This document shows, one piece after another, positions 9,774 through 18,013 of a DNA stretch of 64,000 bases (its first letter is position 1; each line of letters starts with the position of its first letter). The position numbers and the translations under genes are program-made. The DNA comes from Acetobacteraceae bacterium (GTDB taxonomy: Bacteria > Pseudomonadota > Alphaproteobacteria > Acetobacterales > Acetobacteraceae). The stretch spans positions 108,973 to 172,972 of the forward strand of contig CANGNF010000003.1 in NCBI GenBank assembly GCA_947455205.1, given 5' to 3'. A model generated the notes under the pieces. That model was not told where the DNA came from, did not search any database, and saw nothing but the letters and a program-made list of their open reading frames with translations.

Positions 9774-12059
9774 ATGGCGGCACAAGGCGCGGGGCCAGGC
9801 ACGGCCCGGTCCGGCAGGACCATCGGTGAATCCGGGCCGCAGTGGCCAGCGCCGCCCAGCCCGCCCAAGGGCGCACCGAACATCCTGCTGGTGCTGTTCG
9901 ACGATGCTGGCTTCTCCGACTTCGGCTGCTTCGGCTCGCCGGTGAAGACGCCGACGATCGACCGCCTGGCCGCCGAGGGGCTGCGCTACACCGGCTTCCA
10001 CACCACGGCGATGTGCTCCACCACGCGCACCGCGCTGCTGACCGGGCGCAACCACCACTCCGCCGGCGTCGGCAGCCTGGCCAATTTCGACAGCGGCTAC
10101 CCCGGCTATCGCGGCAAGATCAGCAAGGAAGCCGGGACGCTGGCGGAAATGCTGCGCCCGCATGGCTACCGCACCTACATGCTGGGCAAGTGGCACGTGA
10201 CGCCGCTGACGGAAAGCGGCAGCACCGGGCCGTTCGATGGCTGGCCGCTGGCGCGCGGCTTCGACCGTTTCTACGGCTTCATGGACGCCGCCACCGACCA
10301 GTACACGCCGGAGCTGGTGCGCGACAACTCGCCCATCCCGCCGCCCCGCACGCCGGAACAGGGCTACCACCTGACCGAGGACCTGGTGGACCAGGCCATC
10401 GGCTTCCTGGCCGGGCATGTCGCCGAGCGACCGGAGATGCCCTGGCTGTGCTGGCTGGCACTGGGCGCCGTGCATGCGCCGCACCAGGCGCCGGCGGAGC
10501 TCATCCGCAGCTACGACCCCGTCTTCGCCGCCGGCTGGGATGTGGAGCGCGAGCGCCGGCTGGCGAAGCAGCAGGCGCTGGGCGTGGTGCCCCCCGGCAC
10601 CGCGCTGCCGCCACGCAACGACGACGTGCGGCCCTGGGACAGCTACCCGCCGGAGCAGCAGCGCTACCTCACCCGGCTGCAATCGGCCTTCGCGGGCATG
10701 ATGGACCATGCCGACCAGCAGCTGGCGCGCCTCATCGGTTTCCTGGAGACCACCGGTCTGCGCGAGGACACGCTGGTGCTGGTGCTGTCCGACAATGGCG
10801 GCAGCCAGGAAGGCGGGCCGCTCGGCGGCGTCAACCTGCTGGGCCCGCGCAACCTGCGGGACGAGCCGATGGCGGAGAAGCTGGCGCGCATCGACGATAT
10901 CGGCGCCCCCGGCAGCTACGCCAACTATCCGCTGGGCTGGGGCATGGCCTCCAACACGCCGCTGCGGCGGTACAAGCAGAACACCCATGGCGGCGGCATC
11001 CGCGATCCCCTGGTGATGTCCTGGCCGCGCGGCATTCCGGCGCGGGGCGAGTTGCGCCACCAGTTCGTCCACGCCTGCGACATGGCGCCGACGCTGCTGG
11101 AGCTGGTCGGCGTGGCGCCGCCCGAGGCGGTGAACGGGGTGAAGCAGATGCCGCTGGAAGGCATCAGCTTTGCCGCCAGCCTGCGCGACCCGACGGCACC
11201 CTCCAAGCCCACGCCGCAGTACTTCGAGATGTTCGGCCACCGCGGCATCGTCCACCAAGGCTGGAAGGCGGTGGCCTACCACCCGCCCGAGACGCCGTAT
11301 GAGGACGACCGCTGGGAGCTGTTCCACCTGGCCGAGGACTTCAACGAGACCCGCGACCTGGCCGCGACCCACCCGGCAAAGCTGGCGGAGTTGCAGGCGC
11401 TGTGGTGGGAGGAAGCCGAGAAGCACCAGGTGCTGCCGCTGGACGACCGGTTCCGCCAGCGCTTCGCCGAGAACGCCGCGCGCTTCCATGGCGCCCGCAA
11501 GCGCTACGTGTTCCACGCCGGCGTCGGCCATGTGCCGACCGAGGTTGCCCCCGACATCCGCAGCCGCAGCTACCGCATCGACGCGCACGCGACCTTCGGC
11601 GAGCGCGACAGCGGCGTGCTGATCGCGCATGGCGACAGTTCCTCCGGCTACAGCCTGCACCTGGAAGACGGCACCCTGGTGCACGACATGAACATCGGCG
11701 GCGAGCATGTGCTGCTGCGCGCGACACGCCCGGTGCCGCCGGGGCCGCATGTGGTGGGGCTGCGGGTACGCCGGCTGAGCCGCGAGCCGAAGCCGACCAT
11801 CGCCACCGGCCCCGGCCTGAGCGAGTTCACCCTGCTGATCGACGGCCAGCCCGCCGGGGTGGGGCAATCCCGCCTGGGCTTCTTCAACTTCGTCAGCTGG
11901 GCGGGGCTGGATATCGGCTGCAACCGCGGCTCGTCCGTCTCCGGGCATGAGGGCGCCTTCGCCTTCACCGGCCGGCTGGCCAAGGTGGAGGTGGTGATGG
12001 ACGACGACCAGGCACTCGATGGCGACAGCCTCGGCGCCGCCGAACTGGCCCGCGAATGA
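9774..12059 (+). CDS. Arylsulfatase-type sulfatase
   Basis: This 761-residue member of the arylsulfatase A-like family hydrolyses sulfate esters using a formylglycine made from cysteine. The metal-binding NILLVLFDDAGFSDFG start is at about residues 36-51 and the maturation site is Cys81-Ser-Thr-Thr-Arg85. Further family marks are GKWH, DNGGS and THGGGIRDPLVMSWP. The usual motif is C-x-P/A-x-R, so Thr83 replaces Pro/Ala. The last 200 residues are a beta-rich tail typical of the long arylsulfatases. No standard signal peptide is visible at the N-terminus, so it may be cytoplasmic or exported by another route. The ribosome-binding site is GGGAGGA. It overlaps the Bug gene by ATGA. Confidence 0.9.
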   Translation: MAAQGAGPGTARSGRTIGESGPQWPAPPSPPKGAPNILLVLFDDAGFSDFGCFGSPVKTPTIDRLAAEGLRYTGFHTTAMCSTTRTALLTGRNHHSAGVGSLANFDSGYPGYRGKISKEAGTLAEMLRPHGYRTYMLGKWHVTPLTESGSTGPFDGWPLARGFDRFYGFMDAATDQYTPELVRDNSPIPPPRTPEQGYHLTEDLVDQAIGFLAGHVAERPEMPWLCWLALGAVHAPHQAPAELIRSYDPVFAAGWDVERERRLAKQQALGVVPPGTALPPRNDDVRPWDSYPPEQQRYLTRLQSAFAGMMDHADQQLARLIGFLETTGLREDTLVLVLSDNGGSQEGGPLGGVNLLGPRNLRDEPMAEKLARIDDIGAPGSYANYPLGWGMASNTPLRRYKQNTHGGGIRDPLVMSWPRGIPARGELRHQFVHACDMAPTLLELVGVAPPEAVNGVKQMPLEGISFAASLRDPTAPSKPTPQYFEMFGHRGIVHQGWKAVAYHPPETPYEDDRWELFHLAEDFNETRDLAATHPAKLAELQALWWEEAEKHQVLPLDDRFRQRFAENAARFHGARKRYVFHAGVGHVPTEVAPDIRSRSYRIDAHATFGERDSGVLIAHGDSSSGYSLHLEDGTLVHDMNIGGEHVLLRATRPVPPGPHVVGLRVRRLSREPKPTIATGPGLSEFTLLIDGQPAGVGQSRLGFFNFVSWAGLDIGCNRGSSVSGHEGAFAFTGRLAKVEVVMDDDQALDGDSLGAAELARE

Positions 12060-12991
12060 GGGCGCTCCTTGGCCTGCTCGCGCTGCTGGCCGCAGCGCCG
12101 GCGCTGGCGCAGCCCTATCCCACGCGGCCGCCGGGGGTGATCGTCAACTTCCCGCCCGGCGGCGTGACCGACCTGGTCGGCCGCGCGCTGGCCGCCGCCA
12201 TGGCCGCGCCGCTGGGCCAGCCGCTCGTGGTGCAGAACCGCGGCGGCGCTGGCGGCGCGATCGGCGCCGGCGCCATCGCCGCCGCGCCGCATGACGGCTA
12301 CACGCTCGGCTTCATCGCCACCGCGGCGCTGACCACCCTGCCGCACATGCGCTCGCAGCCCTATGGCGCCGAGAGCTTCGACTACCTGTGCCAGACCTTC
12401 GACGTGCCGGTGTACCTGCTGGTGGCGCCGGGCTCGCGCTTCCGCAGCGCCGCCGAGCTGGTGGCCGAGGCAAAGGCACGGCCGGGCGCGCTGAACTACG
12501 CCACGGTCGGCCCCGGCTCGCTGCCGCATCTGGCGGCGCTGGACTTCGCCGCGCAGGCCGGCGTGGCGCTGACCCACATCCCCTACCAGGGCGAGGCCCC
12601 GGCCGTGACCGACCTGGTGGCTGGCCGGGTCGATGTCTATTTCGGTACCAGCTCGGTCGCCACCATCCACGAACTGCGCCGGCTTGGCGTGGCGGCACCG
12701 GCGCGCCTGGCGGAAAGCCCGGCAACGCCCACGCTGACCGAGCAGGGCTGGCCGGTGGTGTGGTCGGTCCTGGGCGGCCTGATCGCGCCGCGCGGCGTCG
12801 ACGCCGCCATCCGCGCCCGGCTGGAGCAGGCCTGCGCCGCCGCGGTGCAGGCCCCGGCCTATCGCCAGGCGCTGGAGCAGCTGCGGGTGGGCTGGGCCCA
12901 TGCGGGGGGTGAGGGGTTCCGCGCGATGATCCTGGCGGAATCGGCCAAGAACCGCCGGCTGCTGCAAAGCTCCAACCTGGCGGTGGAGTGA
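12056..12991 (+). CDS. Bug/TctC family periplasmic binding protein
   Basis: This 311-residue protein has a Sec signal peptide (hydrophobic LLGLLALLAAAPALA then AQ). The family hallmarks are YPTRPPGVIVNFPPGGVTDLVGR, QPLVVQNRGGAGGAIGA and IPYQGEAPAVTDLVAGRVD. Bug proteins bind small carboxylates or related anions for tripartite tricarboxylate transporters or for signalling. No TctA or TctB membrane gene is nearby, as is common for this expanded family. It starts inside the arylsulfatase stop (ATGA), so its ligand may relate to sulfatase products; that is inference. Confidence 0.88.
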   Translation: MRALLGLLALLAAAPALAQPYPTRPPGVIVNFPPGGVTDLVGRALAAAMAAPLGQPLVVQNRGGAGGAIGAGAIAAAPHDGYTLGFIATAALTTLPHMRSQPYGAESFDYLCQTFDVPVYLLVAPGSRFRSAAELVAEAKARPGALNYATVGPGSLPHLAALDFAAQAGVALTHIPYQGEAPAVTDLVAGRVDVYFGTSSVATIHELRRLGVAAPARLAESPATPTLTEQGWPVVWSVLGGLIAPRGVDAAIRARLEQACAAAVQAPAYRQALEQLRVGWAHAGGEGFRAMILAESAKNRRLLQSSNLAVE

Positions 12992-14235
12992 TGCTGCGGT
13001 TCTGGCACCGGGTGGATGACCCCTGGAGCCACCTGCTGCTGCAGGTGCTGCCGCGGCTGCTGGCCACCTACGATGTGGCGCTGGAATGCGTCACCCTGCC
13101 CTGCCCGCTGCCGGACTACGCGCCGCGGCCAGACCTGCTGGTCCGCCACGCGCTGCGCGATGCGCTGAACCTGCGCGAGCATCTCGACATCGGCTTCGAC
13201 AGCAACGGCGCGCTGCCGGACGCAGCGATGGCGGCGCTGGCCAACCAACGGCTGCTGGCGGTGACGGAGGCGGCGCAGTACCTGCCGCTGGCCACGGCCC
13301 TCGGCGATGCACTGTTCGCCGGCCGCGCCGACGAGGTTCGCGCGCTGTGCGCCGCAGGCCCGGGCGTGGCGGCCGAGGAAGCCGCCGGGCTACTCGCCGC
13401 CAACCAGCAGCGCCAGCTGGCCGCCGGCCACTTCAACACCGGCATGCTCAGCTTCGGCGCGGCCTGGTACTGGGGCGTGGACCGGCTGCACCACCTGGAG
13501 CACGACCTGCTGGTGGCCGGCAGGAAGCGGCCCGATGCCAGCGTGGGGGTGCTGCAGCGCCGGCCGCTGCCGGAGGTGACGCCACGGCCCGGCCAGCGCC
13601 TGACGCTGGACTTCTACTGTTCGTTCCGCAGCCCCTACACCTACCTGGCTGGGGAGCGTGTCTTCGCCCTGGCGCGGCGCTGGCCGGTGCAGATCCGGCC
13701 GAAGCTGATCGTGCCGATGAAGATGGCGGGCTTCGTCATCCCGGAACTGAAGGCGCGCTATTTCCGCTTCGACCCGGCCCGCGAGGCGCTGCGGCATGGC
13801 ATGCGCTTCGGCCACTTCCACGACCCCTCCGGCGCCGGCCTGGAACGCGCCATGGCGCTGGTGCAGGCCGCCGCCCGGGCCGGCCGCCTGGAGGCCTACG
13901 TCCTCTCGGTCATGCAGGGCGTCTGGGCCGACGGCATCGACACCGCGAGCGATGACGGCCTGCGCCTGCTGGTCGAGCGTGCCGGCCTGGACTGGGCCGC
14001 GCTGCGCCCCGGCCTGGCGGACGAAAGCTGGCGCGACTGGGCGGCCGGCCATCGGGCCGAGTTGGCGGCGCATGGCCAATACGCCGCCCCGACCTTCGCG
14101 CTGGGCGACTACGTCACCTGGGGCCAGGACCGGCTTTGGGTCCTGGAGCGCGAGATCCAGCGTCGGTTGGGCTCGGCGCTGGCGCCCATCAAGCGCCGAG
14201 CCTGTGGAGGTCTCCAGACAACGGTTGGAGCGTGA
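12991..14235 (+). CDS. Tandem DsbA/GST-kappa-like protein (HCCA isomerase type)
   Basis: The protein has 414 residues and two thioredoxin-fold halves. The second half begins at about residue 205 with LTLDFYCSFRSPYTYLAGERV, the start seen in 2-hydroxychromene-2-carboxylate isomerases and GST kappa. It ends with GQYAAPTFALGDYVTWGQDRLWVLE. The first half starts with LRFWHRVDDPWSHLLLQ, a similar SPY/WS-type start. Such enzymes act in aromatic degradation with glutathione or as oxidoreductases. The start is the ATG in a TGATG junction with the Bug gene; GTG 12988 is an alternative. The substrate is unknown. Confidence 0.75.
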   Translation: MLRFWHRVDDPWSHLLLQVLPRLLATYDVALECVTLPCPLPDYAPRPDLLVRHALRDALNLREHLDIGFDSNGALPDAAMAALANQRLLAVTEAAQYLPLATALGDALFAGRADEVRALCAAGPGVAAEEAAGLLAANQQRQLAAGHFNTGMLSFGAAWYWGVDRLHHLEHDLLVAGRKRPDASVGVLQRRPLPEVTPRPGQRLTLDFYCSFRSPYTYLAGERVFALARRWPVQIRPKLIVPMKMAGFVIPELKARYFRFDPAREALRHGMRFGHFHDPSGAGLERAMALVQAAARAGRLEAYVLSVMQGVWADGIDTASDDGLRLLVERAGLDWAALRPGLADESWRDWAAGHRAELAAHGQYAAPTFALGDYVTWGQDRLWVLEREIQRRLGSALAPIKRRACGGLQTTVGA

Positions 14236-14291
14236 TCCCCCGAAGTGGACCATACTCCTGCCCAACGCCCCATGATCCAGGTACCCCGACG

Positions 14292-15056
14292 ATGCCGCAT
14301 GCCACCTCCTCACGCGCCGTGCTGGGCCTGCTGGTGCTGGTGGGCCTGCCCGCGCAGGCGCAACGCCTGCCCTATGAGCCGTCGACGCAGGAGGTGCTGA
14401 GCTGCATCGTCGAGCCGTTCCGCAGGGTGCTCGTCGCCAGCGCCGTCCCTGGCATCGCCCGCCGCGTGGCCTTTGAACGCGGCGACGTGGTGCAGGCCGG
14501 CGCCATCCTGCTTGAGCTGAACAGCGAGGCCGAGCGCGCCGGGCTTAACCTCTCCGCGGAGCGTGCCGAATTCGCCCGCCGCAAGCTGGGGCGAAACCGG
14601 GAGATGACCAGCCGTCAACTGCTCTCTGCGCAGGAGGTGGACGACCTGCGCACCGAGGCCAGGCTCGCCGAGTTGGAAGCGACGCGGGCGCGGGTTGAAC
14701 TGGAGCGGCGGCACACGCTTGCGCCCCTGACCGGCATCATACTGGAACGCCGGGTCAACCAGGGCGAATACGTCACCACCGAGCCCTTCGCCGAGATGAT
14801 CGCGCTGAACCCGCTGCATGCGGAGGTGACGCTGCGCTCGGAGGCATTCGGCCGGGTGCGCGTGGGGATGCAGGCCAGCATCGCGCTTGGCCAGCCGGTT
14901 GGGGAAACGCGCACCGGTGAGGTTGGCGTCGTTGACCGCGCCATTGATAGCGGCTCGGGCAGCTTCCGCATGCGCGTCGTGATTGCGAACCCGAACATGA
15001 CCATGCCGTCCGGCATCGGCTGCCGCGTTCTGTCGGTCGCGGCCGCCGGTGGTTGA
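14292..15056 (+). CDS. RND/HlyD-type periplasmic adaptor without a pump gene
   Basis: This 254-residue protein has a Sec signal peptide (VLGLLVLVGLPAQA). It then shows the adaptor core: a lipoyl-like half (VLVASAVPGIARRVAFERGDVVQAG), a coiled-coil hairpin (about residues 75-145), the second lipoyl half (LTGIILERRVNQGEYV) and a beta-barrel. It is shorter than most adaptors (350-400 residues). No pump lies beside it. It overlaps the methyltransferase by 8 bases and its transcription converges on the giant-protein operon, so a link to that envelope machine is possible but unproven. Confidence 0.75.
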   Translation: MPHATSSRAVLGLLVLVGLPAQAQRLPYEPSTQEVLSCIVEPFRRVLVASAVPGIARRVAFERGDVVQAGAILLELNSEAERAGLNLSAERAEFARRKLGRNREMTSRQLLSAQEVDDLRTEARLAELEATRARVELERRHTLAPLTGIILERRVNQGEYVTTEPFAEMIALNPLHAEVTLRSEAFGRVRVGMQASIALGQPVGETRTGEVGVVDRAIDSGSGSFRMRVVIANPNMTMPSGIGCRVLSVAAAGG

Positions 15057-16062
15057 AGCGGCGCTGGCGCCGTTTCGCGCCACCGCGCCGTTCCTGGCGC
15101 ACTACCCCGGCGCCCAAGCCCTGGCGGAGGCCTTGCGCTGCGGATTGATCGGGCGGCTTGCCAGTGGCGGCGCCACCCACGCGGCGTTGGCCGGGCTGGC
15201 AAAAGTGCCGCCGGCCAGCCTGGACGTGTTGCTGGCGCTGCTGCGTGGCGCCGGCGTTATCGCTGCGGCGCCCGGGGGCGAAGCGCTGACCCCGGCGTTC
15301 CGGACCGCCCTGCCCTATCTGGGGCTGATGCAGGCAAAACTGGAAGCGGCCGCGCTCGCGCTGCCGGACTTTCACAACCATTTCGGCGCGCTGCTGCGCG
15401 ACCGCGCTGGCTTCATGGAGCGCGCGGCGATCTTCGCGCTGTATCGCTACGACCTGGCGCTGCAGGAGGACGCGGCGGCCCTGGCAGCCACCGCGCCCTG
15501 GGTCGGCCTGACCACCGCGCTGACCAGGTACGAAGCGCCGGTGCTGCTGGCGCTGCACGACTTCTCCCGCATCCGCCACCTGGTGGAACCTGGCGGCAAC
15601 AGCGGCGAGATGGCGCTGCAGCTGACCACGGCGCATCCAGCGCTGCACGCCACCGTGGTGGATCTGCCGGCGGTGTGCGCGCTGGGGCGCCGGCATGTCG
15701 CTGCGGCCCCGCGTATCCGCTTCATCGCCGCCGACCTGCGCCGGCAGCCGCTGCCGGCCGGCCATGACGCGGTGCTGTTCAAATCCATGCTGCATGACTG
15801 GCCGGAGCAGCAGGCGCGCCACCTGCTGGCCCTGTCCGCTGCCGCGCTGCCGCCGGGCGGCGAGGTGCTGATCTTCGAGCGTGCGCCGCTCCCGGCCGAA
15901 GCCGCTCTCGGCTATGGCCAGATGCAGGACATGCTGTTCCACGGCTTCTATCGACCGCCGGCGGACTACGCGCTGTGGCTGGTCGAGCTTGGCTTCCACG
16001 ACGTGCAGGTGCGCCTGGTGACGCTGGATGTGCCCTTCGCCCTGGTCACCGCGCGCCGGTAA
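15049..16062 (+). CDS. O-methyltransferase-like SAM-dependent enzyme
   Basis: The protein has 337 residues, with GTG 15049 overlapping the upstream stop in GTGGTTGA. An N-terminal helical dimerisation part of the COMT type (about 1-160) precedes a Rossmann SAM domain. The glycine-rich motif is HLVEPGGNSGEMALQL, where the usual D-x-G-G-G-x-G is degenerate. Later motifs are VVDLPAV, FIAADLRRQPLPAGHDAVLFKSMLHDWPEQQA and PPGGEVLIFE. These are typical of plant-type and antibiotic O-methyltransferases acting on hydroxyls of small molecules. The substrate is unknown. Its 3' end overlaps the convergent SecA-like gene by 17 bp. Confidence 0.8.
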   Translation: MVEAALAPFRATAPFLAHYPGAQALAEALRCGLIGRLASGGATHAALAGLAKVPPASLDVLLALLRGAGVIAAAPGGEALTPAFRTALPYLGLMQAKLEAAALALPDFHNHFGALLRDRAGFMERAAIFALYRYDLALQEDAAALAATAPWVGLTTALTRYEAPVLLALHDFSRIRHLVEPGGNSGEMALQLTTAHPALHATVVDLPAVCALGRRHVAAAPRIRFIAADLRRQPLPAGHDAVLFKSMLHDWPEQQARHLLALSAAALPPGGEVLIFERAPLPAEAALGYGQMQDMLFHGFYRPPADYALWLVELGFHDVQVRLVTLDVPFALVTARR

Positions 16063-18013
16063 ACCCAAGCGTCTCGGCTTCCTGCTCGTCGGCCTGCAAC
16101 AGGTTGGCGCGATCCTCGGCGTGGCGGCGGTCCAGCAGGCGTTGCGCCCGGCGCAGGGCGCGCAACCCAAGCCAGGTCCGCATCGCGCCTTGCGGCAGCA
16201 GCGCCAGCAGCGCCGCGCTGCGCGGCAGGGTCTCCACCAGCACGCCATCCTCCAGCGAGAGCACCAGGTCGGTACTCCCAGGCTCGCCCTGGCGGGCGCA
16301 GCGGCCGGCCAGCTGGCGGTCGATCCGCGCGCTCTCGTGCAACTCGGTCCCCAGCACGTGCAGCCCGCCGGCCGCGGCCACGCCGGCACCAAGGGCGATA
16401 TCGGTGCCCCGGCCGGCCATGTTGGTGGCGATGGTGATGCGGCCGGGCTGGCCGGCTTCGGCGACGATCTCGGCTTCCTGCGCGTGCTGGCGGGCGTTCA
16501 GCAGGCTGTGCGGCAGGCCCGCCCGGGCCAGCGCGGCGCTCAGGCTTTCGCTCTGCGCCACGGTGCGGGCACCGATCAGCACCGGGCGGCCGGCGCCATG
16601 CAGCGCCGCGACCCGCTGGGTCACCCGGTTCCACTTCGCCGGCTCGTCGTCCAGCAGCGTCGCCGGCAGCCGCTGCATCCGCATCGGCCGGTTGGTCGGA
16701 ATGCGCATGACCGGCGTGCCGTAGACGTTCCACAACTCGCCAGCCACCTCGCGCGCCGTGCCGGTCATGCCGCACAGGTGGTGATAGTGGCGGAAGAAGC
16801 GCTGGTAGCTCACCGCGGCCAAGGTCTCGCGCTCCGCCGTGGGCGTGCAGCCCTCGCGGGTCTCGATCATCTGGTGCAGCCCCTGGTCCCAGCTGCGGTC
16901 GGGCATTACCCGGCCGGTGGCCTCGTCGATGATGCTGACCTTGCCCTCCGCCACCAGGTAATGGACGTCTCGCCGGAACAGCCAGGTCGCCGCCAGCGCC
17001 TGCCGTGCCAGCTGCGCCCGGTGCGGCCGGCTCGCCCAGGCGGCGCCCAGCCCGCCCGCCAATTCGGCAAGGCGCGCCTCGCCGGCGGGGGTCAGTTCGG
17101 CGGCGCGGCGCTGCGGGTCCAGCGAGTAGTGCTCGCGCTCCCGCAACTGGCCGGCCAGCTCCAGGGCCTGGCGCCAGACGGCCAGTTGCCGCGGGTCGGC
17201 GGCGGTATCGGCGGAGATGACCAGCGGCGTCCTGGCCTCGTCCAGCAGCACGCTGTCGGCTTCGTCCACCACCGCGCAATGCAGGCCGCGCAGCACCACG
17301 TCGGGCGGGGCGGCACCGCCCAGCCGGGCAACGTGCCGGTGCAGCGGGTGCCCGCCGGGCGGCAGCGCCAGCCTGTCGCGCAGCCAGTCGAAGACGATTT
17401 CCTTGTTGGTGACGTAGACGATGTCGCAGGCGTATTGCCGGCGCCGCTCCCCGCGCGGCATGCCCTGCACCACGCAGCCCACCGTCAGGCCAAGCGCCGC
17501 ATGCACCGGGCGCATCGCCTCGGCATCGCGGGAGGCCAGGTAGTCGTTCACCGTCAGCACATGCACCGGCACGCGGGCCAGCGCGGCGGCGGCGGCAGGC
17601 AGCGTCGCGGTCAGCGTCTTGCCTTCGCCGGTCCGCATCTCGGCGATGCAGCCATGGCGCATGGCCAGGCCGCCCAGCATCTGCACGTCGTAGTGGCGCT
17701 GCCCCAGGCTGCGGCGCGCCGCCTCCCGCACCGCGGCGAAGGCCGGCACCGTGATCCGCTCGCCGCGCGCGGCGCGCAGGCGCAGGGCAGTGACCTCGGC
17801 ACTGAAGGCGGCGCCGGAAAGCCCTTCCAGCCGCGCGCCCTCTTTTCGCAGCGGCCGCAGCAGCGGGCGGAACAGCAGCGGCGTGGCGGCCACCGGGCGC
17901 AGCAGCAGGCCAAGGCCGCTCGTGGCCCAGCGTTCCAGCGGCTTGCCCGGGGCGGGGTCGCGCTGCGGGCGCTCCAGCGCCGAGGCGGCCAGCAGCGGCG
18001 GCGCGCTAAACAC
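16046..18013 (-). CDS. Short SecA-like translocation ATPase
   Basis: This 655-residue protein has the complete SecA motor. Walker A is MRTGEGKTL (Lys132), the DEAD box is VVDEADSVLLDEARTPLV (Asp250-Asp253), and GMTGTA, TNMAGRGTDIALG and RIDRQLAGRCARQGEPGSTDLVLSLED follow. Bacterial SecA is usually 800-900 residues. Here the C-terminal helical part is short and the zinc-binding Cys tail is absent, so it is not the housekeeping SecA and resembles SecA2-like paralogues. I chose GTG 18013 because it overlaps the stop of the M50/HlyD gene by 8 bases (GTGTTTAG); the upstream open frame is only that gene's shadow. As last gene of the giant-protein operon it is the only visible energy source for export there, which makes a cargo-specific motor likely but unproven. 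Confidence 0.85.
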   Translation of the reverse strand: MFSAPPLLAASALERPQRDPAPGKPLERWATSGLGLLLRPVAATPLLFRPLLRPLRKEGARLEGLSGAAFSAEVTALRLRAARGERITVPAFAAVREAARRSLGQRHYDVQMLGGLAMRHGCIAEMRTGEGKTLTATLPAAAAALARVPVHVLTVNDYLASRDAEAMRPVHAALGLTVGCVVQGMPRGERRRQYACDIVYVTNKEIVFDWLRDRLALPPGGHPLHRHVARLGGAAPPDVVLRGLHCAVVDEADSVLLDEARTPLVISADTAADPRQLAVWRQALELAGQLREREHYSLDPQRRAAELTPAGEARLAELAGGLGAAWASRPHRAQLARQALAATWLFRRDVHYLVAEGKVSIIDEATGRVMPDRSWDQGLHQMIETREGCTPTAERETLAAVSYQRFFRHYHHLCGMTGTAREVAGELWNVYGTPVMRIPTNRPMRMQRLPATLLDDEPAKWNRVTQRVAALHGAGRPVLIGARTVAQSESLSAALARAGLPHSLLNARQHAQEAEIVAEAGQPGRITIATNMAGRGTDIALGAGVAAAGGLHVLGTELHESARIDRQLAGRCARQGEPGSTDLVLSLEDGVLVETLPRSAALLALLPQGAMRTWLGLRALRRAQRLLDRRHAEDRANLLQADEQEAETLGFTGAR

